The translations under genes were made by a program, and so were the position numbers. A stretch of DNA of 20,889 nucleotides from an uncultured Eubacteriales bacterium (GTDB taxonomy: Bacteria > Bacillota > Clostridia > Monoglobales > Monoglobaceae). Shown piece after piece: positions 14,797-20,889 of the stretch. The stretch is from the NCBI GenBank assembly GCA_900550775.1, contig URTH01000010.1, forward strand, positions 1-20,889, in the 5' to 3' direction. The first letter of the stretch is position 1. Each line of letters opens with the position of its first letter. The notes beneath the pieces were generated by a model. It searched no databases. It had not been told where the DNA came from and saw nothing but the letters and a program-made list of their open reading frames with translations.

Positions 14797-15615
14797 ATGA
14801 AGATGAAAACAGCGCTCACCATTGCCGGAAGCGATTCCAGCGGAGGCGCCGGTATCCAGGCCGATATTAAAACCATGCTTGCAAACGGCGTTTTTGCCAC
14901 ATCTGCAATCACGGCAATGACGGCACAAAACACACTTGGCGTGACTGCAATTATGAATGCGACCGAAGAATTTCTCGCGCAGGAAATCGATTGTGTGTTT
15001 AGCGATATACGCCCGGATTCGGTAAAAATCGGTATGGTCTCCGAAAGCGGACTGATCCGTGTGATTGCAGAAAAACTAAAAGAATACCGGGCTGAAAATA
15101 TTGTTGTCGATCCCGTGATGGTGGCGACAAGCGGCGCAAGGCTGCTGAACGAAAATGCAATCGGCACTTTAAAAGAAGAACTTTTTCCGCTTGCCGATAT
15201 TCTCACGCCAAACATCCCGGAGGCGGAGGAGCTTACCGGCATGAAGATTGCGTCGCCGGAGGATATGATTACTGCGGCAAAACGGATTTCCGATACGTAT
15301 CACTGTGCCGTATTATGCAAGGGCGGACACGATCTCAATGACGCAAATGATTTGTTATACAGTGACGGCGGATCTCAATGGTTTATGGGAAAGCGAATCC
15401 AAAATCCAAATACGCACGGAACGGGCTGCACGCTGTCGTCCGCGATTGCCGCAAATCTTGCCAAAGGATTTAGCATGGAAGAATCGGTAAAACGTGCCAA
15501 GGACTATATCTCCGGGGCGCTTTCGGCAATGCTTGACCTCGGCGAGGGAAAAGGACCGATGCATCACGGATTTGCGATTTGCAATGAATTTACAAAGGAG
15601 AAAGGATTATCATGA
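14797..15615 (+). CDS. thiD: Hydroxymethylpyrimidine (phosphate) kinase ThiD
   Basis: Phosphorylates HMP and then HMP phosphate to the pyrophosphate that ThiE uses. It has 272 residues of the ribokinase fold. [19 protein letters not shown] is the substrate-binding N-terminus; [22 protein letters not shown] and [15 protein letters not shown] carry the magnesium-phosphate site, the lysine and the anion hole with its cysteine. Start ATG 14797 is nine bases after GGGAGG. It lies 51 bases after thiE, and its TGA overlaps the ATG of cytX (ATGA), so kinase and transporter are coupled, in keeping with import followed by trapping of HMP. Confidence 0.97.
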   Translation: MKMKTALTIAGSDSSGGAGIQADIKTMLANGVFATSAITAMTAQNTLGVTAIMNATEEFLAQEIDCVFSDIRPDSVKIGMVSESGLIRVIAEKLKEYRAENIVVDPVMVATSGARLLNENAIGTLKEELFPLADILTPNIPEAEELTGMKIASPEDMITAAKRISDTYHCAVLCKGGHDLNDANDLLYSDGGSQWFMGKRIQNPNTHGTGCTLSSAIAANLAKGFSMEESVKRAKDYISGALSAMLDLGEGKGPMHHGFAICNEFTKEKGLS

Positions 15616-16802
15616 CGGAAAAACGTACTTCACTTTTTGAAAACGGATTGATTTGGTTCGGCGCGGCGGTATCGCTTGCCGAAATATTAACGGGTATCGC
15701 ATTTGCGCCGCTCGGATTGAAAAACGGCATCGCAGCAATTTTGCTCGGCCATCTGATCGGCTGCGTGCTGCTGTTTCTCGCCGGCATCATCGGCGGCAAA
15801 TGCAGAAAAAGCGCAATGGAAACGGTCAAAGACAGCTTTGGCCAAAAGGGCGGATTATTTTTTGCGTTCATGAATGTGCTGCAGCTTATCGGTTGGACAT
15901 CCATCATGATCTATGACGGCGCGCTTGCCGCAAACGGCCTGTTTTCTGTCGGTGCGTGGCTTTGGTGTCTTGTCATCGGCGGTCTGATTGTGCTTTGGAT
16001 TTGGGTCGGTATTACAAAGCTTGGCAAGCTGAACACTGCAGCTATGGCGGCGTTGTTTGTGCTTACGCTGATTTTGTGCAAAATTATATTTTTGGGGAGC
16101 AATCCGATGGTATCTTTGTTTGATACAGAATCGCTTTCGTTCGGCGCGGCGGTTGAGCTTGCTGTTGCAATGCCGCTTTCGTGGCTGCCGCTCATTTCCG
16201 ATTATACGAGAGAGGCCGAAAAGCCCGTAAAAGCAAGTGCGGTCAGCGCGGTTACCTATGGAATCGTCAGCTGCTGGATGTACGTGATCGGCATGGGGGC
16301 GGCGGCATTGACGGGTGAAAGTGACATCGCGCAAATATTGCTGAAAGCCGGGCTTGGCATTTTAGGACTTTTGATTGTCGTTCTTTCAACCGTAACGACA
16401 ACGTTCATGGACGCGTATTCCGCAGGAATTTCCTCTGAATCCGTATTCTCAAAAATCAAGGGAAAATACGCGGCAATCGCTGTGACAATTCTGGGAACCG
16501 CTGCGGCAATGCTTTTCCCGATGGACGATATCACGGGCTTTCTGTACCTGATCGGTTCTGTATTTGCACCGATGATTGCGGTTCAGATTGCCGATTTCTT
16601 TCTGCTTCGCCGTGATGCACAAAAACGCGGATTTGATATGCGCAATGTGATCATCTGGATGGTCGGATTTATACTGTACCGCCTTTTGATGCATACGGAT
16701 CTTCCGCTCGGATATACGCTGCCGGATATGCTGATCACAATGATTCTTTGTGTTGCCGCGGATAAGCTCATCAAAAGTGTTGCTATTTTTTCAAAATTGT
16801 GA
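15612..16802 (+). CDS. cytX: CytX, probable hydroxymethylpyrimidine transporter (NCS1 family)
   Basis: A 396-residue integral membrane permease of the nucleobase:cation symporter-1 family. The start LIWFGAAVSLAEILTGIAFAPLGL matches the first helix pair of CytX proteins, and about 10-12 hydrophobic helices follow (among them LFLAGIIGG, CLVIGGLIVLWIWVG, LLIVVLSTVTTTFMDAYSAG and FAPMIAVQIADFFLL). CytX genes recur in TPP-riboswitch operons and are predicted to import the thiamine pyrimidine; transport itself is inferred from that context. The ATG overlaps the thiD stop. No terminator is visible before lepA, so some thi transcripts may read into lepA. Confidence 0.92.
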   Translation: MTEKRTSLFENGLIWFGAAVSLAEILTGIAFAPLGLKNGIAAILLGHLIGCVLLFLAGIIGGKCRKSAMETVKDSFGQKGGLFFAFMNVLQLIGWTSIMIYDGALAANGLFSVGAWLWCLVIGGLIVLWIWVGITKLGKLNTAAMAALFVLTLILCKIIFLGSNPMVSLFDTESLSFGAAVELAVAMPLSWLPLISDYTREAEKPVKASAVSAVTYGIVSCWMYVIGMGAAALTGESDIAQILLKAGLGILGLLIVVLSTVTTTFMDAYSAGISSESVFSKIKGKYAAIAVTILGTAAAMLFPMDDITGFLYLIGSVFAPMIAVQIADFFLLRRDAQKRGFDMRNVIIWMVGFILYRLLMHTDLPLGYTLPDMLITMILCVAADKLIKSVAIFSKL

Positions 16803-16808
16803 TAAAAT
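16780..16808 (+). promoter_or_regulatory. Probable lepA promoter overlapping the cytX stop
   Basis: TTGCTA (16780-16785) and TAAAAT (16803-16808) with a 17-base spacer and an extended -10 formed by TGA, which is the cytX stop codon itself. It gives lepA transcription independent of the TPP riboswitch. Confidence 0.55.
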
Positions 16809-16838
16809 AGATCCAGTTTGTTACTTGGAGGATCTATC

Positions 16839-18644
16839 ATGCACAATCGGCAAAAAAATATTCGGAATTTTTCGATTATCGCCCACATTGACCACGGCAA
16901 AAGTACCTTGGCGGATCGTCTCTTAGAGGCCACCGGCGCACTGACCCAGCGGGAGATGCAGGCGCAGATTTTAGATAATATGGACTTAGAGAGGGAGCGC
17001 GGCATTACCATCAAAGCACGTGCTGTCAAGCTCTTATACCGCGCATCGGACGGGGAAGAATATACTTTAAATTTGATTGACACGCCCGGCCACGTCGATT
17101 TTAACTACGAGGTGTCGCGCAGTCTTGCGGCCTGTGAGGGCGCTGTTCTTGTTGTGGACGCGGCGCAGGGCATTGAGGCACAAACCCTTGCCAATACCTA
17201 CATGGCGCTGGAACATGATTTGGAGCTGGTTCCCGTCATCAACAAAATTGATTTGCCGTCCGCCCGTCCGGAAGAGGTGAAGAAGGAAATCGAGGACGTA
17301 ATCGGTATCGACGGTGAGAATGCACCGCTGATTTCGGCCAAAAACGGCGTTAATATTCCTGCGGTTTTAGAAAAAATTGTAGAACTCATTCCGCCGCCCG
17401 ACGGAGATGAGGATGCGCCGCTCAAAGCGCTGATTTTTGACTCCTATTATGACCCCTATAAGGGCGTCATTGTCTATGTCCGCGTGATGGACGGAAAGCT
17501 CAGACCGGGAACCCAGATTCGTATGATGGCAACCGATGCGGTGTTTGATGTGGTTGAGACCGGCTATCTTCACCCAAACGGAATGCTGCCGGCGGACGAA
17601 ATTTCTGCCGGGGAGGTTGGATTTATTGCCGCAAGCATCAAAAATGTGCAGGAGGTTCATGTCGGCGATACCGTCACCACCGTAGAAAACGGCGCAGAAG
17701 AACCGCTGCCCGGCTATAAAGAGGTAAAGCCCATGGTTTACTGCGGTATTTACCCGGCCGACGGCGCAAGATACGATGATTTGCGTGAGGCGCTGGAGAA
17801 ATTGCAGCTCAATGATGCGGCGCTGCGCTTTGATGCCGAGACTTCGGTTGCTTTGGGATTCGGTTTTCGCTGCGGATTTTTGGGGCTTTTGCATATGGAG
17901 ATTATCCAGGAACGCTTAGAGCGCGAATACAACCTGGATCTGGTAACCACCGCTCCGTCGGTGGAATATAAGGTCATTAAAACGGACGGCGAGGAATTGC
18001 TTATCGATAATCCGACCAATCTGCCCAGCCCCTCTGAAATCGACTATATGATGGAGCCGATTGTCAAAGCATCGATCATGACGCCGAAGGAATACGTCGG
18101 CAGCATTATGGAGCTTTGCCAGGAGCGCCGCGGCACTTACCTTGATATGACCTATCTGGACGATACACGGGTTTCGCTCAACTATGATTTGCCGCTGAAT
18201 GAGATCATCTACGACTTTTTTGACGCGCTGAAATCCAGAACGCGCGGCTACGCCTCGTTTGACTATGAATTTGATCGATTTGAAAAGGCGGAGCTGGTCA
18301 AGCTGGATATGCTCTTAAACGGCGAGATGGTGGACGCACTCTCCTTTATCGTGCATAAGGATCGCGCCTATACCAGAGGAAGAAAAATGGCAGAAAAGCT
18401 GAAAGACGTCATTCCGCGTCAATTGTTTGAGGTGCCGATTCAGGCGGCCATCGGCGGAAAGATTATCGCCCGTGAAACCGTCCGCGCAATGCGCAAGGAT
18501 GTGCTTGCAAAGTGTTATGGCGGTGACATCAGCCGTAAACGCAAGCTTTTGGAAAAACAGAAAGAGGGTAAGAAACGAATGCGCCAGGTGGGATCTGTTG
18601 AGGTTCCGCAGGAAGCATTCATGTCTGTACTCAAATTGGATTAG
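16839..18644 (+). CDS. lepA: Translation elongation factor 4 (LepA)
   Basis: A ribosome-associated GTPase implicated in back-translocation or in 30S assembly. The 601 residues are full length. The G domain has AHIDHGKS (15-22), the switch sequence [14 protein letters not shown] (81-85) and NKID (135-138). Domain II, the EF-G-like domains ([22 protein letters not shown]) and the LepA-specific C-terminal domain (about 485-601, with [21 protein letters not shown] and [23 protein letters not shown]) are all present. ATG 16839 follows GGAGGA at 16827-16832; an ATG-like extension upstream would overlap that site. A perfect terminator follows the stop. The lepA-hemW order is common in Firmicutes. 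Confidence 0.98.
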   Translation: MHNRQKNIRNFSIIAHIDHGKSTLADRLLEATGALTQREMQAQILDNMDLERERGITIKARAVKLLYRASDGEEYTLNLIDTPGHVDFNYEVSRSLAACEGAVLVVDAAQGIEAQTLANTYMALEHDLELVPVINKIDLPSARPEEVKKEIEDVIGIDGENAPLISAKNGVNIPAVLEKIVELIPPPDGDEDAPLKALIFDSYYDPYKGVIVYVRVMDGKLRPGTQIRMMATDAVFDVVETGYLHPNGMLPADEISAGEVGFIAASIKNVQEVHVGDTVTTVENGAEEPLPGYKEVKPMVYCGIYPADGARYDDLREALEKLQLNDAALRFDAETSVALGFGFRCGFLGLLHMEIIQERLEREYNLDLVTTAPSVEYKVIKTDGEELLIDNPTNLPSPSEIDYMMEPIVKASIMTPKEYVGSIMELCQERRGTYLDMTYLDDTRVSLNYDLPLNEIIYDFFDALKSRTRGYASFDYEFDRFEKAELVKLDMLLNGEMVDALSFIVHKDRAYTRGRKMAEKLKDVIPRQLFEVPIQAAIGGKIIARETVRAMRKDVLAKCYGGDISRKRKLLEKQKEGKKRMRQVGSVEVPQEAFMSVLKLD

Positions 18645-18650
18645 AGGAAG

Positions 18651-18686
18651 AAGGGGCTGTAAACTTTGTTTTTACAGCCCCTTTTT
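18651..18686 (+). terminator. Intrinsic terminator between lepA and hemW
   Basis: AAGGGGCTGTAAA (18651-18663) and TTTACAGCCCCTT (18671-18683) pair perfectly over 13 bases with a seven-base loop and a T run to 18686. It lies only three bases before the hemW ribosome binding region, so hemW may depend on read-through or on this hairpin as an attenuator. Confidence 0.9.
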
Positions 18687-18701
18687 ACAGGAGGTTATCG
18701 T

Positions 18702-19814
18702 ATGCCGCTCGGTATCTACGTACACATACCCTTTTGCAGACAGAAATGTCTGTACTGCGATTTTAATTCCTATGCGAAGAAAGAACGGTGGATGGATCCG
18801 TACTGCTGCGCCTTAAAAAAAGAAATCAAAGGCTTTGCTGCCGATCAGACGGTAGACACGGTATATTTTGGAGGCGGCACCCCGACCTGCATCGGTGCCG
18901 GGCGGTTAACGGATCTTTTGCATACCGTAAGGGAACACTTTTCGCTTACAAACCGGTGCGAAATTACGGCGGAATGTAATCCGGGCACCATTGATTTTGA
19001 GGGGCTTAAAACCCTGTATGATGCCGGTTTTAACCGCTTGAGCCTCGGACTGCAATCGACCGATGATGCCATGCTTAAACGATTGGGCAGGATCCATTGC
19101 TATACGGATTTTACCCGATGCTACCGATGGGCACGGGAGGCAGGGTTTCAAAACATTTCCATCGATCTGATGTACGGTTTGCCGAATCAAAGCATGGATC
19201 TATGGAAAAAAACACTGGAGGAAGCCGTTTTGCAAAATCCGGAGCATCTGTCCTGTTATGCATTGAAAGTTGAGGAGGGAACCCCGTTTGATTCTCTCCC
19301 TTTGCAGCTGCCGGACGATGACACTGTGCGCATGATGTATGACATCTGTGTGGATTTTTTAAATAGTGCCGGGTATAAGCGGTACGAAATTTCCAACTTT
19401 GCAAAGCCCGAACGTGAGAGCCGTCATAATCTAAAGTATTGGCAATGCGATGATTTTATCGGGTTTGGTGCCGGTGCATATTCGTGTATCGCAGCCCGGC
19501 GGTTTCATAATGTTTCCCCGATCGAAACGTACTGTGAAATGATAGAAAATAAGGGCAGCGCGGCAGAGGGGGCAGCGGAAACGTTATCCCTTTCGGATCA
19601 GATGAGCGAATTTTGCTTTTTGGGACTTCGCACGGCAAAGGGAATTTGCGCCGATGAATTTTACCGAAGATTTCACAGACGCATTGAGGATGTATACGGT
19701 GATGTGCTTTCTAAAAATTTGAAGCGCGGTACGATCGTTTGTCAAAATCAGCGTTATCGGATCCCGGATTCCTGGATTTATGTCAGCAATGCCATTCTCT
19801 CCGATTTTGTATAA
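18702..19814 (+). CDS. hemW: HemW-type radical SAM protein (heme chaperone)
   Basis: A 370-residue radical SAM protein of the HemW group, formerly annotated as oxygen-independent coproporphyrinogen III oxidase. LGIYVHIPFC opens the protein, and the cluster motif is C12-x3-C16-x2-C19 followed by DF. True HemN has a further cysteine after the third (CxC), absent here, so a heme-trafficking rather than oxidase role is favoured. VYFGGGTPT and LSLGLQSTDD match the SAM-binding core, YEISNFAKP and FIGFGAGAYS the HemW C-terminal half. In HemW proteins the usual sequence is GxQS; it is kept here. ATG 18702 follows AGGAGG. In many Firmicutes hrcA-grpE-dnaK follow, but not here. Confidence 0.93.
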   Translation: MPLGIYVHIPFCRQKCLYCDFNSYAKKERWMDPYCCALKKEIKGFAADQTVDTVYFGGGTPTCIGAGRLTDLLHTVREHFSLTNRCEITAECNPGTIDFEGLKTLYDAGFNRLSLGLQSTDDAMLKRLGRIHCYTDFTRCYRWAREAGFQNISIDLMYGLPNQSMDLWKKTLEEAVLQNPEHLSCYALKVEEGTPFDSLPLQLPDDDTVRMMYDICVDFLNSAGYKRYEISNFAKPERESRHNLKYWQCDDFIGFGAGAYSCIAARRFHNVSPIETYCEMIENKGSAAEGAAETLSLSDQMSEFCFLGLRTAKGICADEFYRRFHRRIEDVYGDVLSKNLKRGTIVCQNQRYRIPDSWIYVSNAILSDFV

Positions 19815-19826
19815 ATCATGATTTTT

Positions 19827-19856
19827 TGTATATTTCTCCGGCCATGGGACAAAATA
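19827..19856 (+). promoter_or_regulatory. Possible forespore-type (sigma-G/F-like) promoter of the lipoprotein
   Basis: TGTATA (19827-19832) and CAAAATA (19850-19856) are separated by 17 bases and resemble the TGNATA and CATANTA boxes of sigma-G/F promoters with one mismatch or so in each. No sigma-A promoter is evident in the 73-base gap. This is tentative. Confidence 0.25.
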
Positions 19857-19887
19857 CTGATAAAGACTGAAAAAGGAGAAGAATATT

Positions 19888-20262
19888 ATGAAACGTAAAA
19901 TCACGATGACACTGGCAGCGCTGCTGTGCTGCTTTATGCTGGCAGGCTGCGGCAACGGAGAGACAACCATGGATCAGGGAAGAGACACCGACGGCATCGC
20001 TGGAGAGGCGCCGCAGGAGACCGACCGCGCACATAACGCAACCTCCGGAGAGAACGGAGAGGGCGCCCAGGAGTCGGCAGAAAATGTTACCGGCGGCGCG
20101 GAAAACGCCATCAATGATGCCAAAAAAGCAACGGAAGATGTTGCGGGCGGCGCAGGACAGGCCGCAAAGGATGTCGTAGACGGTGCGGCAGACGCCGTAA
20201 AGGACGCCGCAGACGGAGCTAAAAATGCGGCAGAGGATGTAACCGGCCAGAAAAACAAATAA
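19888..20262 (+). CDS. Small lipoprotein with LEA-like 11-residue repeats
   Basis: A 124-residue secreted lipoprotein. The signal peptide MKRKITMTLAALLCCFM is followed by lipobox LAGC with the lipidated cysteine at position 21. A polar linker rich in Gly, Glu, Asp and Thr (22-65) leads to a highly biased repeat region of Ala, Asp, Gly and Lys, in which an 11-residue unit close to (G/D)GAxxAxxDVx recurs three times in register (GGAGQAAKDVV, DGAADAVKDAA, DGAKNAAEDVT) after a longer degenerate copy. Such 11-residue amphipathic patterns occur in LEA group 3 and apolipoprotein-like helices, which bind membranes or protect against drying. The start has AAAAGGAGAAG upstream. No family function can be assigned, and low-complexity sequence can look similar by chance. 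Confidence 0.8.
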   Translation: MKRKITMTLAALLCCFMLAGCGNGETTMDQGRDTDGIAGEAPQETDRAHNATSGENGEGAQESAENVTGGAENAINDAKKATEDVAGGAGQAAKDVVDGAADAVKDAADGAKNAAEDVTGQKNK

Positions 20263-20263
20263 A

Positions 20264-20285
20264 CAGCGGCACTGCAAAGCCGCTG
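20264..20285 (+). repeat. Hairpin without T run after the lipoprotein gene
   Basis: CAGCGGC (20264-20270) and GCCGCTG (20279-20285) are a perfect inverted pair, loop ACTGCAAA, right after the stop codon. It lacks a T run and may protect the mRNA end; the real terminator is further downstream. Confidence 0.5.
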
Positions 20286-20328
20286 CCAAGCGGAAAACAT
20301 GGGCTTTTGAACCCTATGCTTTGTCAAT

Positions 20329-20366
20329 AAAATCGTCGTATGCGAGAAAAGTACGGCGATTTTTTT
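20329..20366 (+). terminator. Intrinsic terminator after the lipoprotein gene
   Basis: AAAATCGTCGTA (20329-20340) pairs with TACGGCGATTTT (20352-20363) with one G-T wobble, loop of 11 bases, followed by T residues to 20366. Confidence 0.83.
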
Positions 20367-20378
20367 GATTGAAAATAA

Positions 20379-20407
20379 TTGACGCTTTTGTAAGATTATG
20401 TTATAAT
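20379..20407 (+). promoter_or_regulatory. Sigma-A promoter of the membrane protein gene
   Basis: TTGACG (20379-20384) and TATAAT (20402-20407) are separated by 17 bases. The leader to the start codon is about 75 bases and has a short inverted pair (TGTCG and CGACA) within it. Confidence 0.8.
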
Positions 20408-20488
20408 AAACGAGTGTCTGCATGTCGGTTTTTGGCCTGCAGCGACAGGAAGAACAGAGCAAACCACGATTGATTGGAGGTGACGTGC

Positions 20489-20889
20489 TTGAAAGAGAAG
20501 AAGAGACGTCATACACTAAAGGAAAATTTTGTAAAGGATCGGCGCGGAACAACGATTTTATATCTTGTGCTAACCGTGATTGTATTAGGGGTGCTGATCG
20601 CACAGTTTTTTACAGGTAATTATGAAAACTGCTTTACTTGCATTTTAACCCTGATTCTTTTTTTGATTCCGGCGTTTGTTGACCGAACGCTGAAAATCAC
20701 GCTGCCCCACACCTTTGAGGTCATTATTGTTCTTTTTATTTTTTGCGCGGAAATCCTGGGTGAAATACGTGGGTTTTATCTCAGAATTTCGTGGTGGGAT
20801 ACCATGCTTCATACCTTAAACGGATTTTTGATGGCTGCTGTGGGACTGTCTATGATTGACATCTTTAACCGCAGCGAATATTTTAAATT
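20489..20889 (+). CDS. Multi-spanning membrane protein, YjdF/DUF2238-like, 3' end cut off
   Basis: An open frame of 133 codons that continues past the right edge. The start is read as TTG 20489-20491 because GGAGGTG lies at 20476-20482, eight bases upstream; the GTG four bases earlier is in another frame that soon stops. The N-terminus is strongly basic (KEKKRRHTLKENFVKDRR). Four hydrophobic segments follow: ILYLVLTVIVLGVLIAQF, FTCILTLILFLIPAFV, FEVIIVLFIFCAEIL and MLHTLNGFLMAAVGLSMIDI. The ISWWDTMLHTLNGF stretch resembles membrane proteins of the DUF2238/YjdF type, recalled rather than searched. Function is unknown. The consensus promoter and strong ribosome binding site support it as real. 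Confidence 0.75.
   Translation, partial: MKEKKRRHTLKENFVKDRRGTTILYLVLTVIVLGVLIAQFFTGNYENCFTCILTLILFLIPAFVDRTLKITLPHTFEVIIVLFIFCAEILGEIRGFYLRISWWDTMLHTLNGFLMAAVGLSMIDIFNRSEYFK

Noticed and set aside
15855..16334. 159-codon minus-strand frame inside cytX
   Set aside because: It is antisense to membrane helices of CytX; the many His and Arg residues are typical of antisense to hydrophobic codons.
19813..19824. Perfect palindrome AAATCATGATTT followed by T residues after hemW
   Set aside because: It has no loop and would make at best a very short stem, so it is not a credible terminator.
19974..20603. 209-codon minus-strand frame rich in Ala and Ser
   Set aside because: It is antisense to the Ala/Asp repeats of the lipoprotein and crosses a terminator and a promoter of the plus strand.
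20422..20619. 65-codon plus-strand frame before the membrane protein
   Set aside because: It overlaps the TTG-started frame, which has four membrane helices, and has no start site of its own in the right place.

Overview
The window comes from a moderate-GC, endospore-forming member of the Clostridia (Firmicutes/Bacillota). The evidence is a full-length Spo0A, a PdaB-type sporulation deacetylase, strong AGGAGG-type ribosome binding sites, sigma-A promoters with near-consensus boxes, U-tract terminators and a classic TPP riboswitch. I cannot name the family or genus from the sequence alone. Most of the window is housekeeping chromosome. I see no insertion sequence, phage gene, CRISPR array or toxin system.

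Layout. 1-593 (minus strand): a cut-off SSB-like protein and an unrecognised 106-residue protein with a C-terminal membrane segment. 712-6175 (plus): pdaB, then smc and ftsY as a tight pair with their own extended -10 promoter. 6248-7280: spo0A behind two consensus sigma-A promoters, a perfect 0A-box core and nested inverted repeats. 7361-8275 (minus) and 8482-12982 (plus): an AraC-type regulator diverges from a carbohydrate cluster made of a TIM-barrel sugar isomerase/epimerase, a Gfo/Idh/MocA oxidoreductase, a GH130 phosphorylase and a HAD hydrolase. A complete tRNA-Leu(UAG) gene with its own promoter and terminator sits between the two gene pairs. 13098-16802: a TPP riboswitch with a terminator platform, followed by the thiamine salvage operon thiM-thiE-thiD-cytX. 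16839-19814: lepA and hemW, separated by a strong terminator. 19888-20262: a small lipoprotein with 11-residue LEA-like repeats. 20489-20889: the start of a membrane protein with a TTG start codon, cut by the window edge.

How the genes work together. The thi genes import hydroxymethylpyrimidine (CytX), phosphorylate it (ThiD), phosphorylate salvaged hydroxyethylthiazole (ThiM) and join the two (ThiE), with TPP feedback through the riboswitch. smc and ftsY serve chromosome segregation and membrane targeting. spo0A appears wired for autoregulation. The AraC-linked cluster looks like a beta-mannoside or related glycoside catabolic unit: the GH130 enzyme would release a sugar 1-phosphate, while the oxidoreductase and TIM-barrel pair would act on an oxidised sugar or polyol. 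Its exact substrate is unknown, and it is the part most worth experimental attention.
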